Positions 25,923 through 35,690 of a DNA stretch of 64,000 nt are shown in pieces. This DNA comes from Aquabacter sp. L1I39. Its GTDB lineage: Bacteria; Pseudomonadota; Alphaproteobacteria; Rhizobiales; Xanthobacteraceae. The stretch covers positions 769,388-833,387 of the forward strand of contig NZ_CP072392.1 of the NCBI RefSeq assembly GCF_017742835.1, in the 5' to 3' direction. A program made the translations under genes and the position numbers. Within the stretch, counting starts at the first letter, position 1. Each line of letters opens with the position of its first letter. The notes beneath the pieces were generated by a model. The model did no database searches. It was not told where the DNA came from and worked only from the letters and a program-made list of their open reading frames with translations.

Positions 25923-28900
25923 ATGACACGCGGAATTTCGGTTCAGGCGACACGTGCGTCTGCGCGCGCGCACTTTTCCATTCTTAAATCGTTGCAACAT
26001 GAAGTGCAGATCACGCCTGCGCGAAGCTTGCGCCAGACCCTGAAGAGCAGCACCATTCTCGCGCTCTCCCTCGGCGCCGGCCTGTTGCTGGCGGGACCGC
26101 GGACGGCCTCAGCCGCCAACGTCACGCTTAACCTTGACGGAACCCCCGCGACATTCACCGTTCCCGCCGGCGGAGCGGGAACAGCCTGGAACGACTCCTT
26201 CCTCTTTACGTCCGTTAATCCCGCCCAGGTCACGGTAATCTCGGTCAGCCCAGACACACAACGCTACCGGGTGACCGACTACGGCGCGACTAAGGCGGAC
26301 AGCAATTCGCCCCCGCCCACACCGGTCTACGCGTCTTTCGAGGTCTCTTCCGGCTCCCACCAGATCACTGGAACGAGCATTGGCGCGGCCACGGCGGGAT
26401 CAGGCGAGATTTCGGTCAACTCCCTTTGGATCGACCAGACACGGGCCACTTTCAATCAGAATTCCCTCGCGGTGACGTCCGTTATCCCTACGGACATCAC
26501 CTTTGCGGGTGGCGTGCTGACAGTGACGTCGGCTTCGACATTTTCCAAGCCCGTCGTGATCCGCGGCACATCCTACGATGGCACGCCTCTGCCGGCCGGC
26601 ACGCCCGGCGGAACGGTGGACACAACCGATGGGGCGGTGACCTTCAGCGGCGAGGTCTCGAACGTCGCCAATGGGTCGTTCGTCAAGACGGGCGCCAACA
26701 CCCTGACCTTCAGTGGCGGCGGCACGTTCGCGGCCATCGACAACCAGGCGGGCAGCTTCGTCTTCGCCGGCCCCGCAACCACCATCTACACTGCGGACAG
26801 CATCTCCAATTCGGGCACCATGAGTGCCGAAGCAGGCATCAGCCTCGTCACGGGCGTCATCACCAACACGGCCACCGGCACGTTCACCGGCAAATCCGGT
26901 GCGCGGGTCATGGCGGACATCGCCAATTCCGGCGCAGCGAGCAATGCCGGCATCTATGTCGGCAACGTCAACAGCAACGCCACCGGCGGCACCATCACCA
27001 ATTCGGGCTCAAGCGCCAGCTGGACCGGAACCGTCGTCAGCAATGCCGGCACCCTCAACAATGAGGCTGGCGGCACATGGGTTGGCGGTGTGACGGCCAA
27101 TTCCGGCACCATCACCAATACCGGGTCCGGCACCAGCTGGAATGGCGACATCGCCGCGAACGCGGCGTCCGGTACCATCACCAACACCACCGGCGCCACA
27201 TGGGGCGGCAAGGTCGTGTCCAATGACGGCACGATCAACAATGATCAGGGCGCCACGTGGAACGGCAATGTGGTCGCCAACGGGAGCCAGATCACCAACG
27301 GCAACGGGTCGACCTGGAACGGCACGGTTGAAGGCAATACCGGCACCATCACCAACAGCGCCTCCACTTGGAACGGCGCTGTGGCCGGCAATGGCGGGAC
27401 GATCCTCAACACACTCGGCGCAACTTGGACAGGGGCGCTCGGGACGGTGAGCGCGAACACCGGCACCGTCACCAATACCGGCGCGGGATCTGTCTGGACC
27501 GGCGACGTCACAGCCAATGCGGGAACGATCTCGAACGCGGCCGGCGCCAAATGGACGGGGGACGTCGTCGACAACCAGGCGGCGGGGAGCATCACCAACA
27601 CCGGCGCCGGGACGACCTGGATCGGCAACATCGCCAATTCCGGCACCATCCAGAACAATGCCGGCGCCACCTGGAGCGGGACACTCACGTCCAATGCGTT
27701 GAGTTTCGACAACAACGCTTCGACGTTCAACGGGAATGTGGCCACCAACAGCGGCACCATCCTCAATCGCAACATCGCCTCCTGGAATGGCAATGTCGCG
27801 TCCAACAACGGCACCATCACGAACTCCACCGGCTCCACCTGGACCGGCAACGTGGTGGCCAATTCCGCCAGCGGCCAGATCACCAATGACGGCACCGGGA
27901 CCAAATGGACCGGGACCGTCGACAGCAATGCCGGCACCATCACCAACCAGAATGGCGCGACCTGGCTGAACGGCACGGTCGTGGAAAATGCCAACGCGAT
28001 CTTCAACACCTCCGGCGCCCAGTGGACCGGAGACGTGAAGAAGAACCTCGCGGCCGCCCAGATCACCAATGACGGCGTCGGGACCACCTGGACCGGCACG
28101 GTCGAGAACAATGCCGGCGCCGTCCTGAACCAGAACGGGGCAACGTGGCTGAACGGCACCGTGAGCGACAACGTCGGCACGCTGACCAATAGCAGCGCGT
28201 CCAGCTGGGCCGGCGAGGTGAGGACGAACCTCGCGGCCGGCCAGATCACCAATACCGGTACCGGGACCACTTGGACGGGAGCGGTCACGGACAATGCCGG
28301 CACGATCGCCAACCAGAATGGCGCCACCTGGCTCGCGGGAACGGTGGGCCAGAATTCCGGCACCCTGACCAACAGCGCCGCCGCCCAATGGACGGGCGAC
28401 GTCCAGAGGAATCTGGCGGGCGGGCAGATCACCAATGATGGCGCCGGCTCCACCTGGACCGGCGCGGTGGCCTCCAATGCCGGCAGCCTGTTCAACCAGA
28501 ACGGCGCCACCTGGCTCGGCGGCGTGGTGGGCGAGAACTCCGGCACGCTGACCAACAGCAGCAGCGCCAATTGGACGGGCGACGTCCAGAAGAACCTGGC
28601 CTCCGGGCAGATCACCAATACCGGTACCGGCTCCACCTGGACCGGGGCGGTCGCTTCCAATGCCGGCACGGTGGCCAATAGCGGCGGCGCCGCTTGGACG
28701 GGTGACGTTCAGAAGAATCTGGCCGGCGGCCAGATCGCCAATACCGGCGCAGGGTCAAGCTGGACCGGAGCGGTGCAGGACAATGCGGGCGCCCTGTTCA
28801 ACCAGAACGGCGCCACTTGGCTGGGCGGCGTCGTGAGCGAGAATTCCGGCACCCTGACCAACAGCGGCGCGGCCCAGTGGACGGGCGACGTGAAGAAGAA

Positions 28901-31811
28901 CCTGGCGGGCGGCCAGGTCACCAATGACGGCGCCGGCTCCACCTGGACCGGCGCGGTTGAGAGCAATGCGGGGGTGCTCTCGAACCAGAACGGCGCCACC
29001 TGGCTCGGCGGCGCGGTGGGCGAGAATTCCGGCACCCTGACGAACAGCGGCAGCGCCCAATGGACCGGCGCCATCACGAAGAACCTCGCCGGCGGCCAGA
29101 TCACCAATGATGGCGCCGGTTCCACCTGGACCGGCGCGGTCGCCTCCAATGCCGGTGCCTTGTTCAACCAGAATGGCGCCACCTGGCAAAACGGCACCGT
29201 GGGCGAGAATTCCGGCACCCTGACCAATAGCGGCAGCGCCCAATGGACCGGCGACGTGACGAAGAACCTGGCCGGCGGCCAGATCACTAATACCGGCGCG
29301 GGCTCCACCTGGACCGGGGCGGTGGTGGCCAATGCGGGCGTGCTGGCGAACCAGAACGGCGCGACCTGGCTGGGCGGCGCCGTGGGCGAGAATTCCGGCA
29401 CCCTGATCAATAGCGCCGGTGCCCAATGGACCGGCGCCGTCACGCAGAACCTGACCGGGGGCCAGATCACCAATACCGGCGCGGGGTCCACCTGGACCGG
29501 CCTCGTCACCGCCAATGCCGGCGCTATCACCAATGCGGATGGCGCCAAGTGGACCGGCGATGTCCTCGGCAACGCGGTCGGAGCCCTCATTACCAATACC
29601 GGGGCCGGCACGCTCTGGATCGGCGACATCACCAATGATGGCACCATCCACAATTATGCCGGAGCGGTCTGGACCGGAACGCTCAAGACCAACACCTCCA
29701 ACAATACGTTCGACAACAACGGTTCGACCTATAACGGCGACGTGGTGTCCAACAGCGGCACGATCCTCAATCGCAACGCGGCCACCTGGAACGGCAATGT
29801 GCTGTCCAACAGCGGCACCATCGCCAATTCCACCGGATCGGCCTGGAACGGCAATGTGGTCGCCAACCTTGCGGGCGGGCAGATCACCAATGATGGGGTC
29901 GGCACCACGTGGACGGGGACGGTGCAGAGCAATGCCGGCACCATCTCGAACCAGAATGGCGCGGCTTGGCAGAACGGCACCGTTGGCCAGAATTCCGGCG
30001 CGATCTTCAACCTGTCCGGGGCCCAATGGACCGGCGCCGTGACGGCAAACCTGGCCGGCGGCCAGATCACCAATGACGGCGCCGGCACCACATGGACCGG
30101 CGGCCTCGACAGCAATGCGGGCTCCGTTTGGAACCAGAATGGCGCCGTCTGGACGGGCGACGCCCTCAACACCTCCCTCGGCCGCATCGTCACCACCTCC
30201 ACGTGGGACGGCAGCATCTTCAATAGCGGCTATGTGGCGGCCTCCGGCACCATTTCCCAGAACCTGACGAACGTTGCGCCCAGCGGCATCATTGAGGTCA
30301 CGGGCGGCCTGACGGTCGGACAGGCTCTGGCCAATGCCGGCACCCTCAGCATGCTCGCCCCCACCGGCAATCTGACCGTCACGCAGGCACTGACCAATTC
30401 CGGCACGATCAATATGGGGGCCACCGGCGGTACCCTTCTGGTCGGGCAGAATTTCACCAATTCCGGCACCCTCAACATGTCATCCGCCTCTGGCCCGGCG
30501 CTCTACAGCCAGGTGTCCGTCGGCGGAACGTTCAAGGGCGACGCGGGCTCCAACGCCACCATGGACATCAACCTGTCCAGCTCCGGCACCGGCATCCGCT
30601 CCGACCAGATCCATGCCGCGACCGTCGAGGGCACCACAGCCATCAACTTCAACAGCATCGCCACCAAGGGGCTTTTCAGCGAGAACATCGTGGTTGCCAC
30701 CGGCAAAGGCGCGGCGGGCGCCTTCACGGCGGCCAGCGGGCTCTCCTCCCAGGGCTTGGTGGACTACAGTTTCGAATATATCAACAATCCCACCGGCGCG
30801 GACCAATGGGTGGTCCGGTCCAGCCTCAACCCGAGCGGCGCCTCGCTGTCGCAGACGATCGCAGCCACGTTGACCACCATCACGACGGGCTTCCTAGAAT
30901 CGGTCAGCGCCTTCGTGTCCGGTCCGGCCGATCCGGTCAAGGACCAGATTTCCTACGGCATCTGGGGCCGGGTGAAGGGCGGCTCCTACGACATTGACAG
31001 CGTGGCCACCACCCAGGTGGTGGGGTCCCCCGTTGCGGTCTCTGCGCCCGGCACCTTCAGCACCAACTTCACCGGCTTCCAGCTGGGCATGGACCTGTCC
31101 CGGTCCGACATCGGCGGGTCCGGCTGGAACGCCCATTTTGGCCTGACGGCAGGTGACGTGTGGCTCGACACGACCATGCAGAATGCCATCGGCGTCTCGT
31201 CCAAGGTGGATGCGCCCTTCTACGGCCTTTATGCCGCGCTCATCGGCCATGGCATGTTCGTCGACGTGCAGGTGCAGAGGAACCAGTACAATATCGACCT
31301 GACCAACACGTCGGCCTATCTGCAGGGATCGGGCACCTCGGCATCCGGCTGGACCATTGTCGGCACCGCCGGCGGGGTGATCCCCTTCGCAGAAACCTGG
31401 TTCATCGAACCCTCCGTTGGCCTGAACTATGCGACCGCTTCGGTGGACGATGTGGTCCTGCCGTACAGCCTCGGCACCTTGCAGACCAACGCCTATGAGA
31501 GCCTCATCGGCAGCCTGCGCCTCCGGCTTGGGACCAGCTTTGCCGCCAGTCCCAACCTCATCCTGCGCCCCTCCATCCAGGGTGGCGTGTGGTACGAATT
31601 CTCGGGCGACGGCGCCGGTACCTTCATCGACAGCTCGGGCGGCGCCGCGGTGTTCGACGTCACCAACATCGGAACCTTCGGCCAGGTCGGTGTCGGCCTG
31701 TCTGGCCAAGCCCTGGATACCGGGCTTCTTGGCTATGTGCGTGCCGACTACCGCTTCGGCGAGAACATCCAGGGCGGATCGCTCACGGGTGGCCTGCGCA
31801 AGCAATTCTGA
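25923..31811 (+). CDS. Giant autotransporter (type Va) with repetitive passenger
   Basis: This is a 1962-aa protein. An extended N-terminal region ends in a signal peptide (STILALSLGAGLLLAGPRTASAA). The passenger, about residues 65-1600, is a Gly/Asn/Thr/Trp-rich beta-helix-like array. Its repeats carry motifs such as ITNDGAGSTWTGAV, NQNGATWLGG and NSGTLTNSG. The last 270-280 residues form an autotransporter beta-barrel (ISYGIWGRVKGGSYDID through GYVRADYRFGENI) ending in the expected C-terminal Phe (GLRKQF). Likely a surface adhesin or aggregation factor; no enzymatic motif is visible. ATG 25923 is chosen because AGGGGC lies just upstream; the frame is open 48 bp further. No secretion partner is needed beyond BAM. 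Confidence 0.9.
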   Translation: MTRGISVQATRASARAHFSILKSLQHEVQITPARSLRQTLKSSTILALSLGAGLLLAGPRTASAANVTLNLDGTPATFTVPAGGAGTAWNDSFLFTSVNPAQVTVISVSPDTQRYRVTDYGATKADSNSPPPTPVYASFEVSSGSHQITGTSIGAATAGSGEISVNSLWIDQTRATFNQNSLAVTSVIPTDITFAGGVLTVTSASTFSKPVVIRGTSYDGTPLPAGTPGGTVDTTDGAVTFSGEVSNVANGSFVKTGANTLTFSGGGTFAAIDNQAGSFVFAGPATTIYTADSISNSGTMSAEAGISLVTGVITNTATGTFTGKSGARVMADIANSGAASNAGIYVGNVNSNATGGTITNSGSSASWTGTVVSNAGTLNNEAGGTWVGGVTANSGTITNTGSGTSWNGDIAANAASGTITNTTGATWGGKVVSNDGTINNDQGATWNGNVVANGSQITNGNGSTWNGTVEGNTGTITNSASTWNGAVAGNGGTILNTLGATWTGALGTVSANTGTVTNTGAGSVWTGDVTANAGTISNAAGAKWTGDVVDNQAAGSITNTGAGTTWIGNIANSGTIQNNAGATWSGTLTSNALSFDNNASTFNGNVATNSGTILNRNIASWNGNVASNNGTITNSTGSTWTGNVVANSASGQITNDGTGTKWTGTVDSNAGTITNQNGATWLNGTVVENANAIFNTSGAQWTGDVKKNLAAAQITNDGVGTTWTGTVENNAGAVLNQNGATWLNGTVSDNVGTLTNSSASSWAGEVRTNLAAGQITNTGTGTTWTGAVTDNAGTIANQNGATWLAGTVGQNSGTLTNSAAAQWTGDVQRNLAGGQITNDGAGSTWTGAVASNAGSLFNQNGATWLGGVVGENSGTLTNSSSANWTGDVQKNLASGQITNTGTGSTWTGAVASNAGTVANSGGAAWTGDVQKNLAGGQIANTGAGSSWTGAVQDNAGALFNQNGATWLGGVVSENSGTLTNSGAAQWTGDVKKNLAGGQVTNDGAGSTWTGAVESNAGVLSNQNGATWLGGAVGENSGTLTNSGSAQWTGAITKNLAGGQITNDGAGSTWTGAVASNAGALFNQNGATWQNGTVGENSGTLTNSGSAQWTGDVTKNLAGGQITNTGAGSTWTGAVVANAGVLANQNGATWLGGAVGENSGTLINSAGAQWTGAVTQNLTGGQITNTGAGSTWTGLVTANAGAITNADGAKWTGDVLGNAVGALITNTGAGTLWIGDITNDGTIHNYAGAVWTGTLKTNTSNNTFDNNGSTYNGDVVSNSGTILNRNAATWNGNVLSNSGTIANSTGSAWNGNVVANLAGGQITNDGVGTTWTGTVQSNAGTISNQNGAAWQNGTVGQNSGAIFNLSGAQWTGAVTANLAGGQITNDGAGTTWTGGLDSNAGSVWNQNGAVWTGDALNTSLGRIVTTSTWDGSIFNSGYVAASGTISQNLTNVAPSGIIEVTGGLTVGQALANAGTLSMLAPTGNLTVTQALTNSGTINMGATGGTLLVGQNFTNSGTLNMSSASGPALYSQVSVGGTFKGDAGSNATMDINLSSSGTGIRSDQIHAATVEGTTAINFNSIATKGLFSENIVVATGKGAAGAFTAASGLSSQGLVDYSFEYINNPTGADQWVVRSSLNPSGASLSQTIAATLTTITTGFLESVSAFVSGPADPVKDQISYGIWGRVKGGSYDIDSVATTQVVGSPVAVSAPGTFSTNFTGFQLGMDLSRSDIGGSGWNAHFGLTAGDVWLDTTMQNAIGVSSKVDAPFYGLYAALIGHGMFVDVQVQRNQYNIDLTNTSAYLQGSGTSASGWTIVGTAGGVIPFAETWFIEPSVGLNYATASVDDVVLPYSLGTLQTNAYESLIGSLRLRLGTSFAASPNLILRPSIQGGVWYEFSGDGAGTFIDSSGGAAVFDVTNIGTFGQVGVGLSGQALDTGLLGYVRADYRFGENIQGGSLTGGLRKQF
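27840..30110. repeat. About 183-bp repeat array inside the autotransporter passenger
   Basis: The phrase CAGATCACCAATGACGGCG or close variants recurs about every 181-186 bp from 27.87 to 29.47 kb, with further copies at 29.88 and 30.06 kb. One shortened step occurs near 28.73 kb. Each full unit codes about 61 residues. Units are similar at DNA level, so expansion or contraction by recombination is likely, and assembly from short reads would be hard here. Confidence 0.85.
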
Positions 31812-32206
31812 CGAGGGGCGACGGCAAGCCCGCGAACACACTTCGCGCCTTGCCGTCGCCCCCGCCTCAAGATCTGGGGACGCCCACCACGCCCCCTCGC
31901 ATGTATCCAATGTGACGTCTGTGTAACCGACACCCCCTCTCCCCCGGCCGGGCCGTCTGGTGGTCTGAAAGGGTGACCAACACCGCCACCGCCGACTTGA
32001 GGACCCTAAGACGTCATCTGCTCGAATCTACCCGCGCTGCGTTGCGGGGAAGCGCAAGAAGCAAATGATGAGCGCGAGACCAAAAAGTTCCACGCCCCCT
32101 CCCCCGTTTGGGGTATGTGCAACCCCAAGACTGTATTTACATTGAGAAACATTGTGCGCCTGGTGAACGAGCAAGCAGGTCGCTACCGATTTGGCAGGGC
32201 ATTCCG
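31812..32206. other. Intergenic gap after the autotransporter
   Basis: The 395-bp gap contains the strong hairpin at 31815-31862 and, nearer the next gene, the likely promoter of the downstream wHTH-like gene. No gene is visible. Confidence 0.5.
31815..31862 (+). terminator. Strong hairpin terminator-like structure after the autotransporter
   Basis: GGGGCGACGGCAAG (31815-31828) and CTTGCCGTCGCCCC (31849-31862) form a perfect 14-bp stem. The loop contains a further 5-bp inner stem, CGCGA/TCGCG. It begins 3 bp after the stop codon. It lacks a T-run but is by far the strongest stem seen at a gene end here. Confidence 0.65.
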
Positions 32207-32935
32207 ATGTATACCGCAAATATCGATAAGCCTGACGGCATTTCAGGACTGGGGATAATCGATTCCCTTTTGGAATATCGCAAAGTTTTTTTCAACTGCC
32301 TTCTGAGCCAGGTTCACGAAAGGGACCATAACGTCGAGGCAATGCTTGCCTCGGACGCCAGCTTGGTGATCGCGCAGTTTTTCTATCGCATCCGCGAGGC
32401 AGGTGTCGAAAGTGTCGAGGACATCCGCGAGATCGCATTGCGGCACAATCTGGAGCTGTCTCGCCTGACAGGGTCCGAAGCGGAGGCGCGCCATGTCCGG
32501 CTAAAGCCCGAGCGCATCCAGCGGGCGATCTTCAACGGCGACGTGATGCAGCGCCTGATCCAGAACTGGCGGGATCAGAAGGGCGCCATCGACCAGTCCA
32601 ATTTGGCCCGTTTCCTGGTGCTGGAAATGTCCACAGAGACCTGCCGCAAGGCGGTGGTCGCGCTCTCGCAGGCGGGGTGCCTGGACCGTGTCCCCACGCC
32701 TTATGGTACCACGCTGGTCATTTCCAATGGCCGCCTCGAAAGCATCGTGGATCGGTCCATCAGCGTTCTGCGCCGACAATTGCATGGGCGTGCGCCGGAG
32801 GCTCGGAGCGCGGCCGATCGGGGCCCTTTCCAGGGGATGACTGAGCATTGCCGGACGACGGAGCGCGTTCTGGACGGTGAAATGCCGTTCCCCGTGGTAT
32901 TGGAGCCGCAATCGGGGCAGATCGGCTCGCGCTGA
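32207..32935 (+). CDS. Uncharacterised protein, possible winged-helix regulator
   Basis: This is a 242-aa cytoplasmic protein. The N-terminal half is helical (GIIDSLLEYRKVFFNCLL). The central region, about residues 125-190, contains AIDQSNLARFLVLEMSTETCRKAVVALSQAGCLDRV followed by PYGTTLVISNGRLESI. This resembles a winged-helix DNA-binding domain: helix-turn-helix and then a beta wing. Such a protein could regulate the autotransporter or the LuxR genes nearby, but the assignment is weak. ATG 32207 is preferred over a start 33 codons upstream, which would add an atypical Cys-containing segment. Confidence 0.6.
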   Translation: MYTANIDKPDGISGLGIIDSLLEYRKVFFNCLLSQVHERDHNVEAMLASDASLVIAQFFYRIREAGVESVEDIREIALRHNLELSRLTGSEAEARHVRLKPERIQRAIFNGDVMQRLIQNWRDQKGAIDQSNLARFLVLEMSTETCRKAVVALSQAGCLDRVPTPYGTTLVISNGRLESIVDRSISVLRRQLHGRAPEARSAADRGPFQGMTEHCRTTERVLDGEMPFPVVLEPQSGQIGSR

Positions 32936-33108
32936 CGGCCGCGCACCGGCACCACCGGCGCGCGCCTCACCTCTTGACGCTTGCCCCTGAACGGCGAACG
33001 CCAAAGGCCGAACAACAATACAGATACCCCCCGCACGCTCAAATAACGCAGTCTTGGACAGGGATTGATGGCGCGCAGGGCGGACCATTATTGAGGATAT
33101 GGACCCAT

Positions 33109-34191
33109 CTATTTGATCTTCATAATCATGGAGGCGACCTCCGACTGCCGTCGTGCGCCCATTTTCAGGAACAAATACTTGATATGCGTCCGTGCGGTCT
33201 CGTATGAAATCTGCCTCTGGTCGGCAATATCCTTGATGCCCTCACCGTGCGCCAACAACATGGCAATGGCGGTTTCCGTCGGGGTCAAGCCGAATGCGCT
33301 CTGAATGACTTGAGACTTGTCGATGGCTTGGCCGTCCAGGTCGTCGATCACCGCCATGGCCTTGATGGTTGAAAAATAGTCATTCAAGAAGCCGCCGATC
33401 CTCTGGCAGCGTATGACAAGCGGCCTCTTCCCCTGCCGCCGGATGAGGACGGCGCGCTTGTCCTGCAGCGTCTCCGATCCGCCCATGGCGGCATGGATGC
33501 AACCGCGAAGGGCGCGCGTCTCCTCCGCGGTGCCCGCCCTTATCTCGCCGTGTGAGACGTTCAGATCATCCCCCATCAGCCGTTCTGCGGCCCCGTTCAT
33601 GCGAACCACCTGACCTGCGCGATTGAAGAAGATCACCGCGAGGTTCATGTGGTCGAACGCTTCGGAAAGGCCCGCGACCTTGGACTCCGCCACCGCCCGG
33701 GAAATGGACGAGGCCAGCGAAAGCCGCTCCGAAAGGCCCTTCAGGACGTGCGCATCGTGCGCTTGAAATTGCGGCTTGTCGGGCCGGCGATGGAACGCGC
33801 AGCAAGCAATGTCCGACTGGGTCCTGAAAACGACGAGGGCGCAGTATTTCAAATTAAAATTCGACATGAACTTGAAGAATTCATCGCCATAGTCCTCAGG
33901 CATCATGAAATCACTATCGAGAATGACCTTGCGCTGCAGCACAAGGGGAGCCGCTCTTGCCCGGTAATCCCGCTCGGCCCACCCCTCCGCAAAATAACGC
34001 TCCAGCGGTCGGGCCAAACTCTCGGAACTGGGATTGCCCGGCACACGTCCCACCACGGGCAGGATGGTCACGCCATCGGACTGGGTTGCGGCCTGAAGAT
34101 CATTCAGGACCTGGTTCCAATTCTTCGGCCCGATTGCGGCATGAAGCAGATCATCAGCCGCCATGCTGAACCGAGAAAGATCGAACTGCAT
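33109..34191 (-). CDS. LuxR-type transcriptional regulator 1
   Basis: This 360-aa protein has an N-terminal sensory region of GAF/PAS character (about residues 1-270) containing HMNLAVIFFNRAGQVVRMN, a PAS-like segment. A C-terminal LuxR/GerE helix-turn-helix follows at about 297-358: LTPTETAIAMLLAHGEGIKD, then ISYETARTHIKYLFLKMGA. The recognition helix region (YETARTHIKYLFLK) is normal. The start is set at ATG 34191 (MQFDLSRF), the conserved beginning shared with the two paralogues nearby. No acyl-homoserine-lactone-binding domain signature and no luxI gene are visible. The ligand is unknown. Confidence 0.85.
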   Translation of the reverse strand: MQFDLSRFSMAADDLLHAAIGPKNWNQVLNDLQAATQSDGVTILPVVGRVPGNPSSESLARPLERYFAEGWAERDYRARAAPLVLQRKVILDSDFMMPEDYGDEFFKFMSNFNLKYCALVVFRTQSDIACCAFHRRPDKPQFQAHDAHVLKGLSERLSLASSISRAVAESKVAGLSEAFDHMNLAVIFFNRAGQVVRMNGAAERLMGDDLNVSHGEIRAGTAEETRALRGCIHAAMGGSETLQDKRAVLIRRQGKRPLVIRCQRIGGFLNDYFSTIKAMAVIDDLDGQAIDKSQVIQSAFGLTPTETAIAMLLAHGEGIKDIADQRQISYETARTHIKYLFLKMGARRQSEVASMIMKIK

Positions 34192-34586
34192 CGGATGCCC
34201 CCGTCCGCTGCCCGGTGGTGTCTTATTAAAATACCACAGAACTCTCGGTTGAGGACAGGACAAACCGGCAGTGGACCTGACCTATTATGGCCCCGCTCGC
34301 CCTCCGGGGAGACGGCGGCCTCAGGCCGCCAGGGAGAAGGCCGGCCATCGCCGAAAGGTCAGCCGGCGCAGCTCCAGGCGACGGACAAGCCGGGAAACCG
34401 GAAGCCGCGCGCAGGGCGGGAAAGCGGGTCTGCGCATTCCCCAGAGGAGGCGCGGCGGGGCAGAAGGCGCCACATGGCCCTGCGCGCCCGACGAGTGAGC
34501 CAGACACGCTCCCCGAGCACGGCGGATCGGTAGCCCGGGCGCATGGCGTCCGGCCTGGGCGCCCTCGAACGGGCGGCACGCCTCCT
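34192..34586. other. Intergenic gap between LuxR genes 1 and 2
   Basis: The 395 bp are very GC-rich at the downstream end, with an AT-richer stretch at 34200-34250 that may hold the promoter of regulator 1. No gene is supported. Confidence 0.45.
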
Positions 34587-35675
34587 TCAGATCGCCGCCG
34601 CGTCCCCCACCGCCGCCACCAGCCGCGCCAAGGCGGCCTGGGAGTTGAGGCCGGTCTTGGCAAAGATGGTCTTGATCTGGGTGCGCACGGTCTCGCGCGA
34701 GACGCCGCAGGCGCGGGCGATGTCCGCCGGGCTTTGCAATTCGGCCACCGCCCGGGCGATGCGCGCTTCGGCGGGGGTGAGGTCGAACAAGGCGGAGAGG
34801 AGGTTGGCGCGGGGCGACGGCGTCATGGTCACCTTGTTGGCGATGACGATGAAGGCGGCGCCGGAGAACACATCATGCGCCGCCCGGCGCACCGGCAGCA
34901 CATGAATGACGAAGCCTCGTTCCAATGGCTCGCGCCCCCTGATGGGAATGGAGGCCACATCGGCAAGACCGCCAGCGGAAAGCTGGTCCAGCGCGCGGTC
35001 GAAAATCGCGTCGGCCGACTTCTGGGTCAGGCTGAAGCGGCCGCGTTGGTCCACAAAGATGTCGGGAATGAGCGCTTCCATCTGCCCGTTCGCGGCCAGC
35101 AGGCGGCCGTTGGCGCGCAGGACGGCGGCGGGTGTATCGACCGCGCCGAGGGCCGCGACAGTGGTCTGCGCGTGCGCCATGGCGAGGCGCATGGACAGAT
35201 AGGCGGACCGCCCCAGATGGGGGCGCAGCCCATCCAGAGCCTGGATCTGGTGCACGGGGAACGGCCCCGCCGCATAGGCCCGCTCCATGGTGAAAAAGAT
35301 GCTGTCGCCGTCGGGCAGTTCCATCGCGGTGCCCGCGCCCCAGCCGCCGCCCGCCTTGCGGAAAAAATCCACATAGACCGGCTCGCGCTCCACTTCCTCG
35401 CGCGTGAAGAGATCGAGGTCGTGCACCCAGCCGGGATGGTTGAGGGTCAGGAGCCGCTGCGCGCGGCTGTTCTTTTCCAGCCAGCCGCCGGCCACGAACC
35501 CCTCCCAAAGGTCGCGGGCGCCGGGAGAGGCGACGCAGCGCGTCTTGGCATCGCGCAGCACGAACAAGAGCCCGCCAATGCTGCCCACCTCGTCCGCGAC
35601 GCGCTGAAGCGTCCCCTCCCAGAGCTCGGGAAGGGCAGCCGACTCATAGATGCGGTCGATCAGATGCTCGGTCAT
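34587..35675 (-). CDS. LuxR-type transcriptional regulator 2
   Basis: This 362-aa protein has the same layout as regulator 1: MTEHLIDRIYESAALPELWE at the start, and a sensory region with the PAS-like TPAAVLRANGRLLAANGQM (about 180-200). The C-terminal helix-turn-helix is LTPAEARIARAVAELQSPAD, then VSRETVRTQIKTIFAKTGLN. The phrase LDLFTREEVEREPVYVDFFR resembles the corresponding part of regulator 3, so the two are likely paralogues. It is probably a DNA-binding regulator responding to an unknown small molecule. It is followed 15 bp upstream on the same strand by a small membrane-protein gene, with which it may form an operon. Confidence 0.87.
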   Translation of the reverse strand: MTEHLIDRIYESAALPELWEGTLQRVADEVGSIGGLLFVLRDAKTRCVASPGARDLWEGFVAGGWLEKNSRAQRLLTLNHPGWVHDLDLFTREEVEREPVYVDFFRKAGGGWGAGTAMELPDGDSIFFTMERAYAAGPFPVHQIQALDGLRPHLGRSAYLSMRLAMAHAQTTVAALGAVDTPAAVLRANGRLLAANGQMEALIPDIFVDQRGRFSLTQKSADAIFDRALDQLSAGGLADVASIPIRGREPLERGFVIHVLPVRRAAHDVFSGAAFIVIANKVTMTPSPRANLLSALFDLTPAEARIARAVAELQSPADIARACGVSRETVRTQIKTIFAKTGLNSQAALARLVAAVGDAAAI

Positions 35676-35690
35676 CGCGGCACAGGATAA

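Noticed and set aside
27840..30110. CRISPR-like regular spacing of repeats
   Set aside because: Units are about 183 bp with no short conserved repeat plus unique spacer, lie in frame inside a coding gene, and no cas gene is present.
27245..30223. Long antisense open frames across the autotransporter repeats
   Set aside because: They arise from the repeated GC-rich units. The Pro/Val/Ala-periodic translations simply mirror the repeat, and the sense strand has a signal peptide and beta-barrel.
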